Source of the DNA: Erysipelotrichaceae bacterium 7770_A6 | Lineage (GTDB): Bacteria; Bacillota_I; Bacilli_A; Erysipelotrichales; Erysipelotrichaceae | NCBI GenBank assembly: GCA_014610835.1 | Contig: QQXM01000017.1 | Span: 1 to 57,176 of the forward strand | DNA length: 57,176 nt | Direction of reading: 5' to 3' | Shown here: one piece after another, positions 55,635 through 57,176 of the stretch | Numbering within the stretch: position 1 is the stretch's first letter | How the letters are laid out: each line of letters opens with the position of its first letter | Position numbers and translations under genes: made by a program | Notes under the pieces: generated by a model | What the model was told of the DNA's origin: nothing | Seen by the model: the letters and a program-made list of their open reading frames with translations, nothing else | Databases searched by the model: none

Positions 55635-56978
55635 TTACTTGTTTACTGTATTGAATACTTCTTCGTTGAGAGAGTTTTCACTCTTGCATACAACCATTGC
55701 ACAGGCAGTATCACCTGTAACATTTAATGCGGTAACAAGCATTTCAATTGGTCGGTTGATTGCGAGAATCAATGCATATACTGATAATGCGATAGGATTT
55801 GTGAATCCAACGCCAGATAAGATTGTAAATAGGATAATTGCACCTGCACCTGGAGCAGCTGGTGTACCAACAGAAGCAATAACAGCTAATAAACCAATTA
55901 AGATCAACTGAGGAAGGTGTACTGTGTATCCAGCAACACCTGCGATAAAGATTGTAGCGACAACCTGCATTAATGCAGTACCATCCATGTTGATTGTCAT
56001 ACCAAGTGGTAATACGAAGGATGCGATTTCTTCAGATATACCTAATTCTTTTTCTGCAGTTTCAATATTCATTGGAAGAGTAGCTGCACTTGAAGATGTT
56101 GAAAAACCAAATAATGCAACCTTAGCAATCTTCTTTGCGAAGATTGTTGGGGACAGCTTTGTTGTAACGGATACGAACAATGGATAGAAGATAAATAAGA
56201 ATGCGAGTAGTAATACTGTTGTTAATACAATATAGCTAAGTGCTGGTTTTAAATAAGAAACACCATACGCTGCACATGTTCTTGTTAATAAGCAGAAGAT
56301 TGCGACTGGAGCGAATGTATTAACGATCCAGGATAAGATGATTGTAACAAGTTCGGAGATCTGTTCACAAAGAGCTGTGATCTGTTTGAACTTTTCTTTA
56401 TTTGTATTAATACCAAGACCAACAGCAACAGCGCAGACAACAATTGCTAATACACCGCCATTATTGCTCAATGCAGATACAAAGTTGTTTGGCACTGCGT
56501 TAACGATGAATAGTAATGGGTTTGAACCACTCTTGCCAGCAGCTGCTTCAAGGTTTGTTTCAACAGCCTGGAAAAGACCAGCGTTATAAGTAATCATTCC
56601 ACAAACAGCGGCAACTAAAATTGCGATAACTGTTGTTAATAAAAAATAGCCAATTGTTTTACTAGCAATTCTACCAAGTTTCTTAGCATCAGATATTCTA
56701 ATCATTGCAATAACAATAGATGTGAATACCATTGGGATGATGATAACTTGCATTGAATTAACAAACAATTGACCAACAATATAAAATAAACCAATAGCTT
56801 TTTCGTTTCCTTCAGCTGTAATGTCAGCAAACAATAAATTGTTAATCGCTGACCATGTTGCTTCTTGACCGTTTTCTGTGAGATTAACCCTTAAAAAAAT
56901 AGCCCCAATACCGACAACTATGCCAAGTATCAGTGCAATAACCATTTTTTTAGCTAATGACATTTTTGAATTTTTCAT
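55635..56978 (-). CDS. Dicarboxylate/amino-acid:cation symporter
   Basis: 447 residues, 8 membrane segments plus two re-entrant hairpins, the glutamate-transporter (DAACS) fold. Seen are the serine-rich HP1 (STSSSAATLPMNIETAEKEL), TM7 NMDGTALMQ, HP2 (GTPAAPGAGAIILF) and the TM8 motif NRPIEMLVTALNVTGD. Na+- or H+-coupled uptake of acidic or neutral amino acids or C4-dicarboxylates. TM8 starts Asn-Arg-Pro rather than the usual Asp, so specificity is open. Start follows GGAGGAA. A promoter with TATCAT-like -10 lies upstream near 57010. Confidence 0.88.
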   Translation of the reverse strand: MKNSKMSLAKKMVIALILGIVVGIGAIFLRVNLTENGQEATWSAINNLLFADITAEGNEKAIGLFYIVGQLFVNSMQVIIIPMVFTSIVIAMIRISDAKKLGRIASKTIGYFLLTTVIAILVAAVCGMITYNAGLFQAVETNLEAAAGKSGSNPLLFIVNAVPNNFVSALSNNGGVLAIVVCAVAVGLGINTNKEKFKQITALCEQISELVTIILSWIVNTFAPVAIFCLLTRTCAAYGVSYLKPALSYIVLTTVLLLAFLFIFYPLFVSVTTKLSPTIFAKKIAKVALFGFSTSSSAATLPMNIETAEKELGISEEIASFVLPLGMTINMDGTALMQVVATIFIAGVAGYTVHLPQLILIGLLAVIASVGTPAAPGAGAIILFTILSGVGFTNPIALSVYALILAINRPIEMLVTALNVTGDTACAMVVCKSENSLNEEVFNTVNK

Positions 56979-57117
56979 AGTTCCTCCTAAAATTGCCTGA
57001 ACTATGATATCAAATAAAAAAGATTTGTCTATATATTTTTGAAAAAAATATGTGAAAGCTGTGGGTGAAAAATGTTTATAAATGAAAAATTATATTTTTT
57101 TTGGCTATATTAGCAAA

Positions 57118-57176
57118 ATGGTGAATTCAAGAAATAGAATAAATGAAAAGATCATCTTTCTTCATGTCAGCAATAC
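57118..57176 (+). CDS. Partial gene at the right edge
   Basis: An ATG at 57118, seven bases after TATATT (57106-57111) and without a Shine-Dalgarno, opens a frame to the window end: MVNSRNRINEKIIFLHVSN. It is too short to identify; a small helical regulator would be consistent. It fits the leaderless pattern seen five other times here and is divergent from the symporter. Confidence 0.35.
   Translation, partial: MVNSRNRINEKIIFLHVSN

Overview
The window is a low-GC Gram-positive (Bacillota) chromosome segment. Gene content and protein style point to Erysipelotrichia: an S10/spc ribosomal cluster without rpmD, map or infA, a single-chain PurL, split final steps of IMP synthesis, and many AGA codons. 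The class assignment is an inference; I could not run a phylogeny.

Layout. 1-811: a noncoding stretch ending in a long hairpin, then a 5'-truncated sugar PTS IIC gene. 856-5354: a MATE exporter with an attenuator-like leader, a divergent MocR-type regulator lacking its C-terminus, a frameshifted cupin gene and a cation:proton antiporter. 5454-14714: a purine operon (purE-M-N-IMP cyclohydrolase-AICAR formyltransferase-D-L) closed by a strong terminator. 14746-17247: a metal P1B-type ATPase with a small DUF6110-like partner behind paired palindromes. 17254-18147: a divergent DUF4428 zinc-ribbon protein. 18298-22824: the str operon (rpsL, rpsG, fusA, tuf). 22835-30265: a HAD phosphatase and a barnase-type lipoprotein, a LacI regulator, a pRiA4b ORF-3-like protein, a sucrose PTS and a fused sucrose-6-phosphate hydrolase/fructokinase, then a barstar-like inhibitor. 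30471-44383: the S10-spc-alpha ribosomal cluster, rpsJ to rplQ. 44423-57176: accessory genes, namely an XRE regulator, two lipoproteins, an ACT/DUF711 pair, a SWIM-SNF2 helicase, an O-methyltransferase, a second MATE exporter, an XRE/zinc-ribbon protein and a dicarboxylate/amino-acid symporter, with one partial gene at the right edge.

How parts work together. The pur genes convert phosphoribosylamine to IMP with the other steps encoded elsewhere. The sucrose genes import sucrose as sucrose-6-phosphate, hydrolyse it and phosphorylate the released fructose, under a LacI repressor with two operators at the promoter. The barnase/barstar pair flanks that sucrose cassette instead of being adjacent.

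Most notable: (i) the secreted RNase and its probable inhibitor on either side of the sucrose operon; (ii) six genes whose start codon lies exactly seven bases after a -10 hexamer with no Shine-Dalgarno, suggesting routine leaderless transcription; (iii) a structured 245-base region between adk and rpmJ, where map and infA normally sit; (iv) a MATE leader with mutually exclusive hairpins; (v) a motif TGGCAC-N10-GTGGACAA upstream of both ribosomal-protein promoters.
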